This document shows, one piece after another, positions 1 to 6,290 of a DNA stretch of 7,120 nucleotides. The first letter of the stretch is position 1. Every line of letters starts with the position of its first letter. Below the pieces are notes generated by a model. That model was not told where the DNA came from and did no database searches. It saw only the letters and a list, made by a program, of their open reading frames with translations. Origin of the DNA: JAUSNA01 sp964511965 (lineage in GTDB: Bacteria > Patescibacteriota > Microgenomatia > Levybacterales > GWA1-39-11); contig CAZEGF010000014.1 of assembly GCA_964511965.1 (NCBI GenBank), positions 1-7,120 of the forward strand, in the 5' to 3' direction. A program made the translations under genes and the position numbers.

Positions 1-1837
1 TGCTTGGGATACAAGTCTCAATACAGGTATAGGACAGCCCCAACTAAACACTCTTTGGATAACAGGTTATCTTTACGTTACTTCACTTCTCTCAAAGATT
101 GGTTTTTCATGGAATGCGATTAGTCTTCTTTGTTGGATTATTCCACCAATTGTAGTTGGATTTACATCAATGTTTTTACTGTACAAATTCATTTGGAAAT
201 CAGACTTTAAATTCGCGGTTTTAGCCGGGTTAATTTATATTACTAACACTTATTTTCTAATGATATTTTCAGGAGGACAACTTGGTATTTCTTTAGCATA
301 CAGTTTGGTTCCCCTAGTAATTTTTCGTTTCTTAAAAAATATCGAAAAACCGAATATATATAACTCAATATTTTTAGGTCTTGTCCTTTCTTTACAATTA
401 CTTTTCGATCCCCGAATTTTTTTAATTGCTGGTTTACTGATCTTTGCTTTTTTGTTTACCCAGAATTCAAACGGACTATTTAAATCGGTAAAATATACAA
501 TAATAATTCCTCTTATTTTAGTCTCTTTAATTCATAGTTTTTGGATTCTTCCGATAATGCTTTTCTATCTGGGATCATCCGTCGGACCATCAATCTATAA
601 AGCATCAAACGATTTTTCTTTTTATAGCTTTGCAAAACTTGAAAATGCAATATCTTTGCTACACCCCAATTGGCCGGAAAATTTATTCGGAAGAGTACAT
701 TTTATGAGGCCGGAATTTTTAATTATCCCTATACTAGCTTTCATACCACTTTTACTCAAGAAAGCTAAAAATGAAAAAAAAATTATTATTGTGACATTAA
801 TTGCTTTGACTGGTATTTTTTTGGCAAAAGGAGTTAATGATCCATTTGGAATAGTTTATATTTTATTTTTAAAATATATTCCCGGATTTTCAATGTTTCG
901 TGATCCAACAAAATTTTATATTCCAATTGCATTATGTTTTTCGCTCTTGATACCACTTGGTTTGGAAATTCTTTCAATTAGACTTTCCAAAATTAAGTTT
1001 ATTAAGGATATGAGTGTGACAATAACTTTTTTTATATTTATTGCATTTTGGATAATAATTTTATTACCATTAATTAATGGCACTGTAGGTGGGATTTTTA
1101 AGCTTAAGTCGTTGCCCAATGAATATATAAATTACAAAAATTTTATAACGCAGCAACCTGAATTTTTCAGAACTTTGTGGATTCCTCAGATCCAGCGATA
1201 TGGATATTTCTCAAATAACCATCCTGCAATCGGTAGAAGTGAGATTTTTCATAATCAAACATTAAAAGGAATGATTAAAGAATTGGAGGCACCGGATATG
1301 GAGCAAAAACTTTCTGATCTTTCAGTAAAGTATATCGTTATACCTTTTGACCCGTATGGAGAAATATTTGTTGACGATGGGAAGTTTGATAAGAAGCAAT
1401 ACGATTTAGTGTTAAAAAGTATTGAAAAAATTTCCTATCTCTCAAAATACAAAAGCTTTGGGTCAATCGTTATCTTTAAAACGAGAGATTATAAAGAGCA
1501 TTTTAGTTTTGCAAGAAATCCAGATTCTATAGGCGCTATAAAAATCTTATCGAGTAGTCCGAGTTACTATCGACTTTCTATATTACCATCTTCAAATGAC
1601 GTGTTAATTTTTGGTGATAGATTTGATAAAAATTGGACAATGAAAACACCATCTCAAACCGTTAGTGCAAAATCCTATCATGGGCTAAATAGTTTTGATA
1701 TTAGTAAAACAGGTAGTTATAATATCGAAATCAGCTATGCTCCACAGAATTGGGTTTCGATTCTGTTTTTGATTAGTGTTATAACAGCTTTTTTTGGGGT
1801 ATTCTTTTTAGTCTTTCAATCAATAAAAATTAAATGA
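1..1837 (+). CDS. GT-C/YfhO-like polytopic membrane protein, 5'-partial
   Basis: The reading frame is open from the left edge (first whole codon at base 2), so the ATG at 170 is internal and the true start lies upstream. The visible 611 residues begin with an extracytoplasmic-looking segment (WDTSLNTGIGQPQ). About ten hydrophobic helices follow, to roughly residue 357. Then comes a soluble region of about 220 residues, a last helix (about 586-606) and a short basic tail. The motif FRDPTKF (bases 896-916), next to a helix, and the ending with an 'NWT...G..SF.I...G.Y.IEI.Y.PQ.W' pattern recall YfhO-like and AftD/DUF3367-like membrane proteins. These are GT-C-fold enzymes thought to use polyprenyl-phosphate sugars outside the membrane. 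Family placement is from motif memory, and the substrate is unknown. The stop codon overlaps the next start as ATGA, so the two genes are probably translationally coupled. Confidence 0.75.
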   Translation, partial: AWDTSLNTGIGQPQLNTLWITGYLYVTSLLSKIGFSWNAISLLCWIIPPIVVGFTSMFLLYKFIWKSDFKFAVLAGLIYITNTYFLMIFSGGQLGISLAYSLVPLVIFRFLKNIEKPNIYNSIFLGLVLSLQLLFDPRIFLIAGLLIFAFLFTQNSNGLFKSVKYTIIIPLILVSLIHSFWILPIMLFYLGSSVGPSIYKASNDFSFYSFAKLENAISLLHPNWPENLFGRVHFMRPEFLIIPILAFIPLLLKKAKNEKKIIIVTLIALTGIFLAKGVNDPFGIVYILFLKYIPGFSMFRDPTKFYIPIALCFSLLIPLGLEILSIRLSKIKFIKDMSVTITFFIFIAFWIIILLPLINGTVGGIFKLKSLPNEYINYKNFITQQPEFFRTLWIPQIQRYGYFSNNHPAIGRSEIFHNQTLKGMIKELEAPDMEQKLSDLSVKYIVIPFDPYGEIFVDDGKFDKKQYDLVLKSIEKISYLSKYKSFGSIVIFKTRDYKEHFSFARNPDSIGAIKILSSSPSYYRLSILPSSNDVLIFGDRFDKNWTMKTPSQTVSAKSYHGLNSFDISKTGSYNIEISYAPQNWVSILFLISVITAFFGVFFLVFQSIKIK

Positions 1838-3006
1838 TAAATTTAGTAAAATCAACATTTTATAAAGAGAAAGAAACGAAAAAAAAACTAATCCAATTTA
1901 TATCAAAAGCAGATTATTTAAGCTTTGGTAAAGAGTGTTTGAAATTTGAAGAAAGTTTTGCTCAATACCAAGGTACTAAGCACTGTGTATTTGTTAATTC
2001 AGGAAGTTCGGCAAATCTAGCATTAATTCAGGCATTACTAAATTTAGGAAAGATTAAAAAGGGAGATTATGTTGGCTTTTCAGCACTTACCTGGTCGACA
2101 AATGTTATGCCTTTGTTAGAATTGGGGTTGTCGGCTATACCTATAGATGTTGAGTTGGATACGCTAAATGTATCAAGTGAAAAAATAGAAGACATATTGA
2201 ATAAATACGATTTAAAGATGATTTTTTTAACAAATCTTCTAGGATTAGTAGACAACATTGATACTATTCGGGAAATTTGTACTAAGAAAAAAATAATACT
2301 ATTGGAAGATAACTGTGAAGGGTTAGGGACCGTATATAAGGGAAAAAGATTGGGGAATTTTGGACTAGCATCTACAGTTTCTTTTTATGTAGGACACCAT
2401 ATGTCAACAATTGAAGGTGGAGCAATTTGTACAGATAATGATATTCTTGCTAGTCAACTTAAATTAGTAAGAGCTCATGGGTGGGATAGGAATTTGTCTA
2501 CAATGGGTCAACAAAAAATTAGAAATAAATTTAACGTTAATTCCACTTTTTATTCTAGATATACTTTTTACGATCTAGGATACAATCTACGTCCAACCGA
2601 GATAAATGGATTTATCGGAAACACTCAAATTAAACTATTACCGGAGATAGTTTCAAAACGTGAATCAAATTTTCACGAAATAGCAAAAAAATTATATAAA
2701 GATTCCCGTTATTATCCTATACGATATGATCATCTTGATACTTTCTCAAACTTTGCTATACCTTTGATATGTAAAACTTCGAGAATAAGAGACGGGTTGG
2801 TAGCAAAGTGTAATAATAGAGTTGAGATTAGACCAATTGTTGGTGGTGATATGACGCAGCAACCTTTCTTTAAAAAATATATGAAAAAATTTAAAGCACA
2901 AAATCCTAACGCAAAATTGATTCATGACCAAGGGTTATATTTTGGTAATAACGCAGAATTAACAAAACAAGAATTAAAAGAAATTATTAAAATTTTTACA
3001 ACTTAA
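1834..3006 (+). CDS. DegT/DnrJ/EryC1-family PLP enzyme, ColD/RfbH-like sugar 3-dehydratase (Lys to His)
   Basis: The 390-residue product has the DegT/AHBA aminotransferase plan. It has NSGSSAN (55-61, cofactor phosphate loop), W87, EDNCEGLG (158-165, with D159 for the pyridine nitrogen and E162), S183, then SFYVGHHMSTIEGG (183-196). In aminotransferases of this family the position after the SF-x-x-x stretch is the Schiff-base Lys; here it is H188 (CAC at 2395-2397). His at this site defines the 3-dehydratases ColD and RfbH/E1, which use PMP to remove the C3 hydroxyl of a nucleotide-linked 4-keto-6-deoxyhexose. The length (ColD is about 388 aa), RAHGWDRN (213-220), RPTEINGFIGN and a C-terminal RPIVGGDMTQQP all fit ColD. 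The seven Cys (35, 51, 149, 161, 199, 313, 326) do not show the C-x57-C-x-C-x7-C iron-sulfur pattern of E1. Inferred role: a cytosolic step to a 3,6-dideoxyhexose donor. The exact nucleotide sugar is not determinable. The ATG overlaps the upstream stop. Confidence 0.85.
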   Translation: MINLVKSTFYKEKETKKKLIQFISKADYLSFGKECLKFEESFAQYQGTKHCVFVNSGSSANLALIQALLNLGKIKKGDYVGFSALTWSTNVMPLLELGLSAIPIDVELDTLNVSSEKIEDILNKYDLKMIFLTNLLGLVDNIDTIREICTKKKIILLEDNCEGLGTVYKGKRLGNFGLASTVSFYVGHHMSTIEGGAICTDNDILASQLKLVRAHGWDRNLSTMGQQKIRNKFNVNSTFYSRYTFYDLGYNLRPTEINGFIGNTQIKLLPEIVSKRESNFHEIAKKLYKDSRYYPIRYDHLDTFSNFAIPLICKTSRIRDGLVAKCNNRVEIRPIVGGDMTQQPFFKKYMKKFKAQNPNAKLIHDQGLYFGNNAELTKQELKEIIKIFTT

Positions 3007-3007
3007 T

Positions 3008-3220
3008 TTGAAAATACAAGATATCCTTTTCATTTTGATATCACTCATATTGTTGGCTAAATTGAAGTACGAATGGTTAGTTCTTGCTGGAATTTTGTGT
3101 CTGGTGATCTCTATCCCTTTTTTCATGTTATGGATTTTCTTTACAGCGCAACGTCTTGTGGTGTATTCATTTTTCTTTATTCTTTTTGCTAATCTTCTTT
3201 TCTTGATTAAAAAACGGTAA
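3008..3220 (+). CDS. small three-helix membrane protein, function unknown
   Basis: This 70-residue, very hydrophobic protein starts at TTG, one base after the dehydratase stop. The frame is open back to 2978 with no ATG or GTG, so TTG at 3008 is the only usual start. Hydrophobic segments lie at about 5-18, 22-46 and 49-67, with a KKR tail. The middle holds the aromatic run IPFFMLWIFFTAQRL. No signal peptide cleavage site, catalytic motif or Cys pair is evident. Its position, co-directional and almost abutting its neighbours, suggests co-expression with the glycan genes. It could be an accessory membrane subunit, a scaffold for a neighbouring glycosyltransferase or a small flippase-like component; these are guesses. 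That it is a real gene is supported by the tight packing and coherent hydrophobic pattern, not by recognised homology. Confidence 0.65.
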   Translation: MKIQDILFILISLILLAKLKYEWLVLAGILCLVISIPFFMLWIFFTAQRLVVYSFFFILFANLLFLIKKR

Positions 3221-3229
3221 TATTAGTAT

Positions 3230-4123
3230 ATGGAAAATTATGATCCCTCAGAAATAGCTCTAATTGGTATTACGTATTTGCCAAAATGGTATAGTGGGCC
3301 TTTAAAAAGCATCAAGCATACGGATAAAATCCGGGGGGACCTGATATTGTACTCTGTAAAATTTGCTGCCGGAGTTGGATATAAAGTTGTACTTGTTGAT
3401 GGTGGAAGTGCAAAAACATTAGTTTCCGAATTGAAAAAAATTCCCGGTGTAAAACTATTTAAAGCAAAAATTCCGAAAAGATCTCCTAACAGAAGAAAGG
3501 CAATATTTGAAGCTTCAAAAATACCGGGAGTACGTGTAATTGTTATGACTGAAATTGAAAAAGTATCTCTTATAACGGATTGTATGAGGGAAATTTGTAT
3601 GCCAATTCTAAATGGAAGTGCTGATGTTGTAGTGCCACGACGAGAGGTAACTCTTTTTAAAAAAACATATCCGGAATATATGTTTGAATCTGAAGTAGAG
3701 GCAAATCTTCTTTATAGTGAGGCATTGCGTGCCAACGGTCTTTTATCACCCCATGGTGAAGATTTGGATGTATTTTTCGGAGCACGCGTATTTAAAAATG
3801 ACCCTGTAATGTTAAAATATCTCTTTTCCCACTATGACGCAAATCCCTTTGATACCCTTTTAGGGCACAAACTATTTAATCTTGAAGAGTACTCAAATGC
3901 TCAATTTTTTCCCGTAGTCAAAGCATTGGCAAAAGGGTTACGGGTTTTATCCGTTACCGTTCCTTTTAAGTATCCTGAAAAACAAAAAGAAAATGAAGAA
4001 GTTGGGGACCGCGAACTTTTTATACTAAAAAGACGGTATCAAAAGCTTACTATTATTATAGAATTAATGCACTTTTTGGGATATCTTAGCAACAAACAAA
4101 CAAGAAAGATTAGAAAACAATAA
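3230..4123 (+). CDS. putative divergent GT-A (family 2-like) glycosyltransferase
   Basis: The product is 297 residues, soluble and without a signal peptide. The N-terminal half alternates strand and helix like a nucleotide-diphospho-sugar transferase. There is a first strand IALIGITYLP (9-18), a second with GYKVVLVDGGS (50-60), then RRKAIFEAS (88-96) leading into VIVMTEIEKVSLI (103-115). At that last place GT-A enzymes carry DxD; here the acids are E108 and E110. NGSADVVVPRRE (128-139) resembles the 'g.AdvViP.R' strand of glycosyltransferase 2-like proteins, and HGEDLDVFFGARVF (175-188) supplies a later acidic cluster. No second domain or membrane anchor is seen. ATG at 3230 is the first possible start (in-frame TAG at 3224-3226), and no Shine-Dalgarno precedes it. 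It sits 9 bases after the small membrane gene and 9 before the GT4 fragment. Alternatives are a nucleotidyltransferase-like or inactive GT-A protein. Donor and acceptor are unknown. Confidence 0.55.
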   Translation: MENYDPSEIALIGITYLPKWYSGPLKSIKHTDKIRGDLILYSVKFAAGVGYKVVLVDGGSAKTLVSELKKIPGVKLFKAKIPKRSPNRRKAIFEASKIPGVRVIVMTEIEKVSLITDCMREICMPILNGSADVVVPRREVTLFKKTYPEYMFESEVEANLLYSEALRANGLLSPHGEDLDVFFGARVFKNDPVMLKYLFSHYDANPFDTLLGHKLFNLEEYSNAQFFPVVKALAKGLRVLSVTVPFKYPEKQKENEEVGDRELFILKRRYQKLTIIIELMHFLGYLSNKQTRKIRKQ

Positions 4124-4132
4124 AAAAATTTT

Positions 4133-4675
4133 ATGAGAATAGGAATAGATGTAAGCCAATTAGCATACTCAAATACCGGAGTTGCCAATTATCTTGAAAA
4201 TCTGGTTTTTGAACTTATTAAAAATAAAAAGAACGAATATATTTTATTTTTCTCATCATTAAGACGCAATGTTCCGCTTGTTGTTTCAGAGTTTGCAAAA
4301 AAACAGAATGTTACAGTGAAAACGTTTCGTTTTCCTCCTTTTGCCCTTAATATGATTTGGAATAATATTCACAAAATTCCTATTGAAAATTTTATAGGAG
4401 ATGTCGACTGGTTTATAACTTCTGATTGGACAGAACCACCCGTAAAATGTGCAAAAAAAGCAACTATTTTATACGATCTTATTGTTTATAGATATCCGAA
4501 TGAAACTGATGAAAAAATAATAAGCGTTCAAAAGAAAAAGCTTTCATGGGTTAAAAAAGAGTCTGATCTAATTTTTTGTATTTCTGAATCTACAAAAAAA
4601 GATGCAAAAGATATTCTTAAAATAGATAATGATAGGTTGAAAATTATTTACCCCGGATTTAATTCTCTTAGTTAG
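4133..4675 (+). CDS. N-terminal half of a GT4 glycosyltransferase, truncated (possible pseudogene)
   Basis: The 180 residues match the N-terminal Rossmann domain of a GT-B retaining glycosyltransferase (GT4). They show MRIGIDVSQL, then NTGVANYLENL (14-24, the 'GIGRY' acceptor-side loop), an 'ATILYDLIVYRYP' strand-loop (110-122), ESDLIFCISESTKKD (143-157) and LKIIYPGF (169-176). The last is normally the link to the C-terminal donor-binding domain. The frame stops four residues later (TAG 4673-4675), so the 'VG...RKN' and E-x7-E regions are missing; family members are usually 350-400 residues. The lost part is not found downstream, because that DNA encodes an opposite-strand membrane protein whose own stop codon (4668-4670 on the plus strand) overlaps by 8 bases. 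Without a donor domain it is probably inactive, or it works with a partner. The start is ATG, 9 bases after the upstream stop. Confidence 0.75.
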   Translation: MRIGIDVSQLAYSNTGVANYLENLVFELIKNKKNEYILFFSSLRRNVPLVVSEFAKKQNVTVKTFRFPPFALNMIWNNIHKIPIENFIGDVDWFITSDWTEPPVKCAKKATILYDLIVYRYPNETDEKIISVQKKKLSWVKKESDLIFCISESTKKDAKDILKIDNDRLKIIYPGFNSLS

Positions 4676-6227
4676 CTTTCAACGAATATATTGAGTGAAT
4701 CAATTCTACCTGATGTGGAGTAAATTTTTCTACTCTTTTTTTAGATACATGAACACAAGTAACATTTTTCCCCTCAAAAACTTCCAGATATTCCTTTTTT
4801 ATGTAAGAAGGTAATACTCCCTGACCTCCTTTACAATCTCCATAGTAAAAATCCGGTGGATATTTTTTAAACATCTCGTGACGCGCATTAATATAAAGAG
4901 GCACACGGTTCATAAAAGACGTATACCAACTGTATTTATAAGAAGGTTTTAATTTAGCTTCAAAGTATACCAGGTCATCATAATCATCCAAAAATAATGT
5001 GCTTTTAGGTGAAGCCAAATTTCTAATGATCGTTCCTCGCCCCATAACAGTTGCATAATTTGTAAAAAATTCATTTTGAAGATCAGGATGTTCACGACCG
5101 AAATAGCTTTTGTTTGAAACAAAATAAAAGATAAAGATTAAGATTAAAGCGGTAATTGCGTATCCTGCTTTTTTAGATTTTGTAAATAATTGTTTGATTA
5201 TAAAAACTATAGAAAAAATGAGAAGAGCGTACCAGGGAGCAATATGAAAGCTCTCGTAAAATGTTTGATTTGCGGCAGGCGGTCTCAGGTTTGATAAAGC
5301 CAAAACCAAAACAATAAATACCACAAAGAACGTTTTTTTGAAGTATTTTAAAAAAGCCAATATCGAAACGATAAAAATTATGGAAAGTGTTGCAGTTATA
5401 GTCCTAAAATAATTCCATCCTTCTACACCAAAAATTAAGTAAATGGGATAAAAAAAGCTTTTTAAAAGTCGAATAGGAAGAGGTTGTCCTTCAGCTTCCG
5501 ATGCAAGAATTATTTTATTAACGGTAATCATGTTAAAGAAATATCCGGGAAGGTAAATTGAAAAAAGCGTGATAACACTCGGTATGACAAAAGTTAAAAC
5601 ATACAAATAAGTATTATGTTTTGAAAGCTTCGGGGATATAATAAAGTAAGTACTAAAAAGTAAGAGTGAAATGAGGGTAAATGGCTCACGTAAAAATATC
5701 ACCATCCAAGTAAAAAGAGGAACAAGAATCAAATCGATTTTGTGCGTTTTTTTAAATAATATTTTTTCAAGAATCACTCCGAACTGATAAATTAGGAAAT
5801 ATCCAACAATTCCCTCAGCCAAAAAACGGTCTCCGAATACATAAAATTTTGTAAGCTCATAAATAATCGAAAAAAAGATGAAAAATAGTCCAAATCGAAG
5901 AGTTATTAGTAATGTAGCAAGAAAGGAAATGAAAAGTATTACTTGTCTATGCCTTAAGATTAACTCCGGAATAGATGATGGATGGAAAAATAATTGTGTG
6001 AGAGCACTTAATATTGCCATGCCCGGCTGATGATTGAAGAAGATATCTTTGTACAAAACTTTTCCATCTAACATGAAGTATCCACCGACTATATTAAAGC
6101 AATCGTCAAAACACCCAAAAGCGTTAATCCTGGGAATATACAATTTGTATAAAATCCCAAACAGTATAGTTACCAACAAAAATGTTAATACCAGTTTTAA
6201 CTTATTTTTAAAAATTAGTTTGTACAC
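4668..6227 (-). CDS. GT-C-type polytopic membrane glycosyltransferase (GT39/GT83-like)
   Basis: The 519-residue protein starts with GTG at 6227; an in-frame TAA lies at 6240-6242, there is no other usual start between, and the next Met is residue 52. Residues 10-31 form the first membrane helix. The first outer loop carries CFDDCFN (39-45), with an acidic pair D41-D42 where GT-C enzymes keep their catalytic acid. It is followed by GKVLYKDIFFNHQPG (55-69), the usual 'G..lY.D.f...PG' pattern of GT39/GT83-like transferases. About ten further helices run to near residue 370, with RHR (92-94) and REPF (180-183) in the loops. A soluble C-terminal region of about 150 residues closes it. Expected role: transfer of a sugar from a polyprenyl-phosphate donor on the outer membrane face. 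It lies opposite to both neighbours, with an 8-base convergent overlap at its 3' end. The substrate is unknown. Confidence 0.75.
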   Translation of the reverse strand: MYKLIFKNKLKLVLTFLLVTILFGILYKLYIPRINAFGCFDDCFNIVGGYFMLDGKVLYKDIFFNHQPGMAILSALTQLFFHPSSIPELILRHRQVILFISFLATLLITLRFGLFFIFFSIIYELTKFYVFGDRFLAEGIVGYFLIYQFGVILEKILFKKTHKIDLILVPLFTWMVIFLREPFTLISLLLFSTYFIISPKLSKHNTYLYVLTFVIPSVITLFSIYLPGYFFNMITVNKIILASEAEGQPLPIRLLKSFFYPIYLIFGVEGWNYFRTITATLSIIFIVSILAFLKYFKKTFFVVFIVLVLALSNLRPPAANQTFYESFHIAPWYALLIFSIVFIIKQLFTKSKKAGYAITALILIFIFYFVSNKSYFGREHPDLQNEFFTNYATVMGRGTIIRNLASPKSTLFLDDYDDLVYFEAKLKPSYKYSWYTSFMNRVPLYINARHEMFKKYPPDFYYGDCKGGQGVLPSYIKKEYLEVFEGKNVTCVHVSKKRVEKFTPHQVELIHSIYSLKAN

Positions 6228-6238
6228 ACCTGTTTTTA

Positions 6239-6244
6239 ATTATA
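6239..6244 (-). promoter_or_regulatory. candidate -10 box for the minus-strand GT-C gene
   Basis: The minus strand reads TATAAT, a perfect sigma-70-type -10 hexamer. Transcription would start near 6232, leaving only about five bases before the GTG at 6227, so the message would be close to leaderless. No good -35 is found at 16-18 bp (the stretch there is inside the heptamer repeats). In AT-rich DNA such a hexamer can arise by chance, so support rests on its position. Confidence 0.35.
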
Positions 6245-6248
6245 CAAT
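6243..6248 (+). promoter_or_regulatory. candidate -10 box for the plus-strand GT4 gene
   Basis: TACAAT (5 of 6 matches to TATAAT) overlaps the minus-strand -10 candidate. A weak TTGTAC at 6219-6224 lies 18 bases upstream. Transcription would start near 6255, so the heptamer array would fall wholly in a leader of about 36 bases. Confidence 0.25.
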
Positions 6249-6257
6249 TAACTTGCA

Positions 6258-6285
6258 TGCTACTGGCTACTTGCTACTAGCTACT
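6258..6285. repeat. four tandem 7-bp units, NGCTACT
   Basis: Four uninterrupted heptamers share a perfect GCTACT core and differ only in the first base (T, G, T, A). The array lies in the 63-base gap between divergent genes and ends 5 bases before the ATG of the GT4 gene at 6291. It is non-coding on both strands for the genes called here. A short array like this can change length by slippage. It may also be one copy of a dispersed intergenic repeat, which cannot be judged from one window. Confidence 0.85.
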
Positions 6286-6290
6286 AATTT

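Noticed and set aside
170..172. ATG as the start of the first gene
   Set aside because: The same frame is open and protein-like (WDTSLNTGIGQPQ, then a helix) all the way to the left edge, so this Met is internal.
916..1119. Minus-strand 67-codon frame
   Set aside because: Lies entirely antisense within the membrane-protein gene and has no protein-like features of its own.
2067..2258. Minus-strand 63-codon frame
   Set aside because: Antisense shadow of the dehydratase, whose motifs are strong in this interval.
2746..2931. Minus-strand 61-codon frame
   Set aside because: Antisense shadow of the conserved dehydratase C-terminus.
4688..4702. Possible hairpin ATTGA-GTGAA-TCAAT as a terminator for the plus-strand operon
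   Set aside because: Only five A/T-rich pairs, no T-run, and it lies within the coding region of the minus-strand gene.
4668..6227. Mobile element carrying the GT-C gene
   Set aside because: No transposase, terminal inverted repeats or matching direct repeats could be found at the two ends; only an insertion or replacement hypothesis is kept.
6258..6285. CRISPR-like array
   Set aside because: The units are 7 bp and contiguous, with no spacers and no cas genes nearby.
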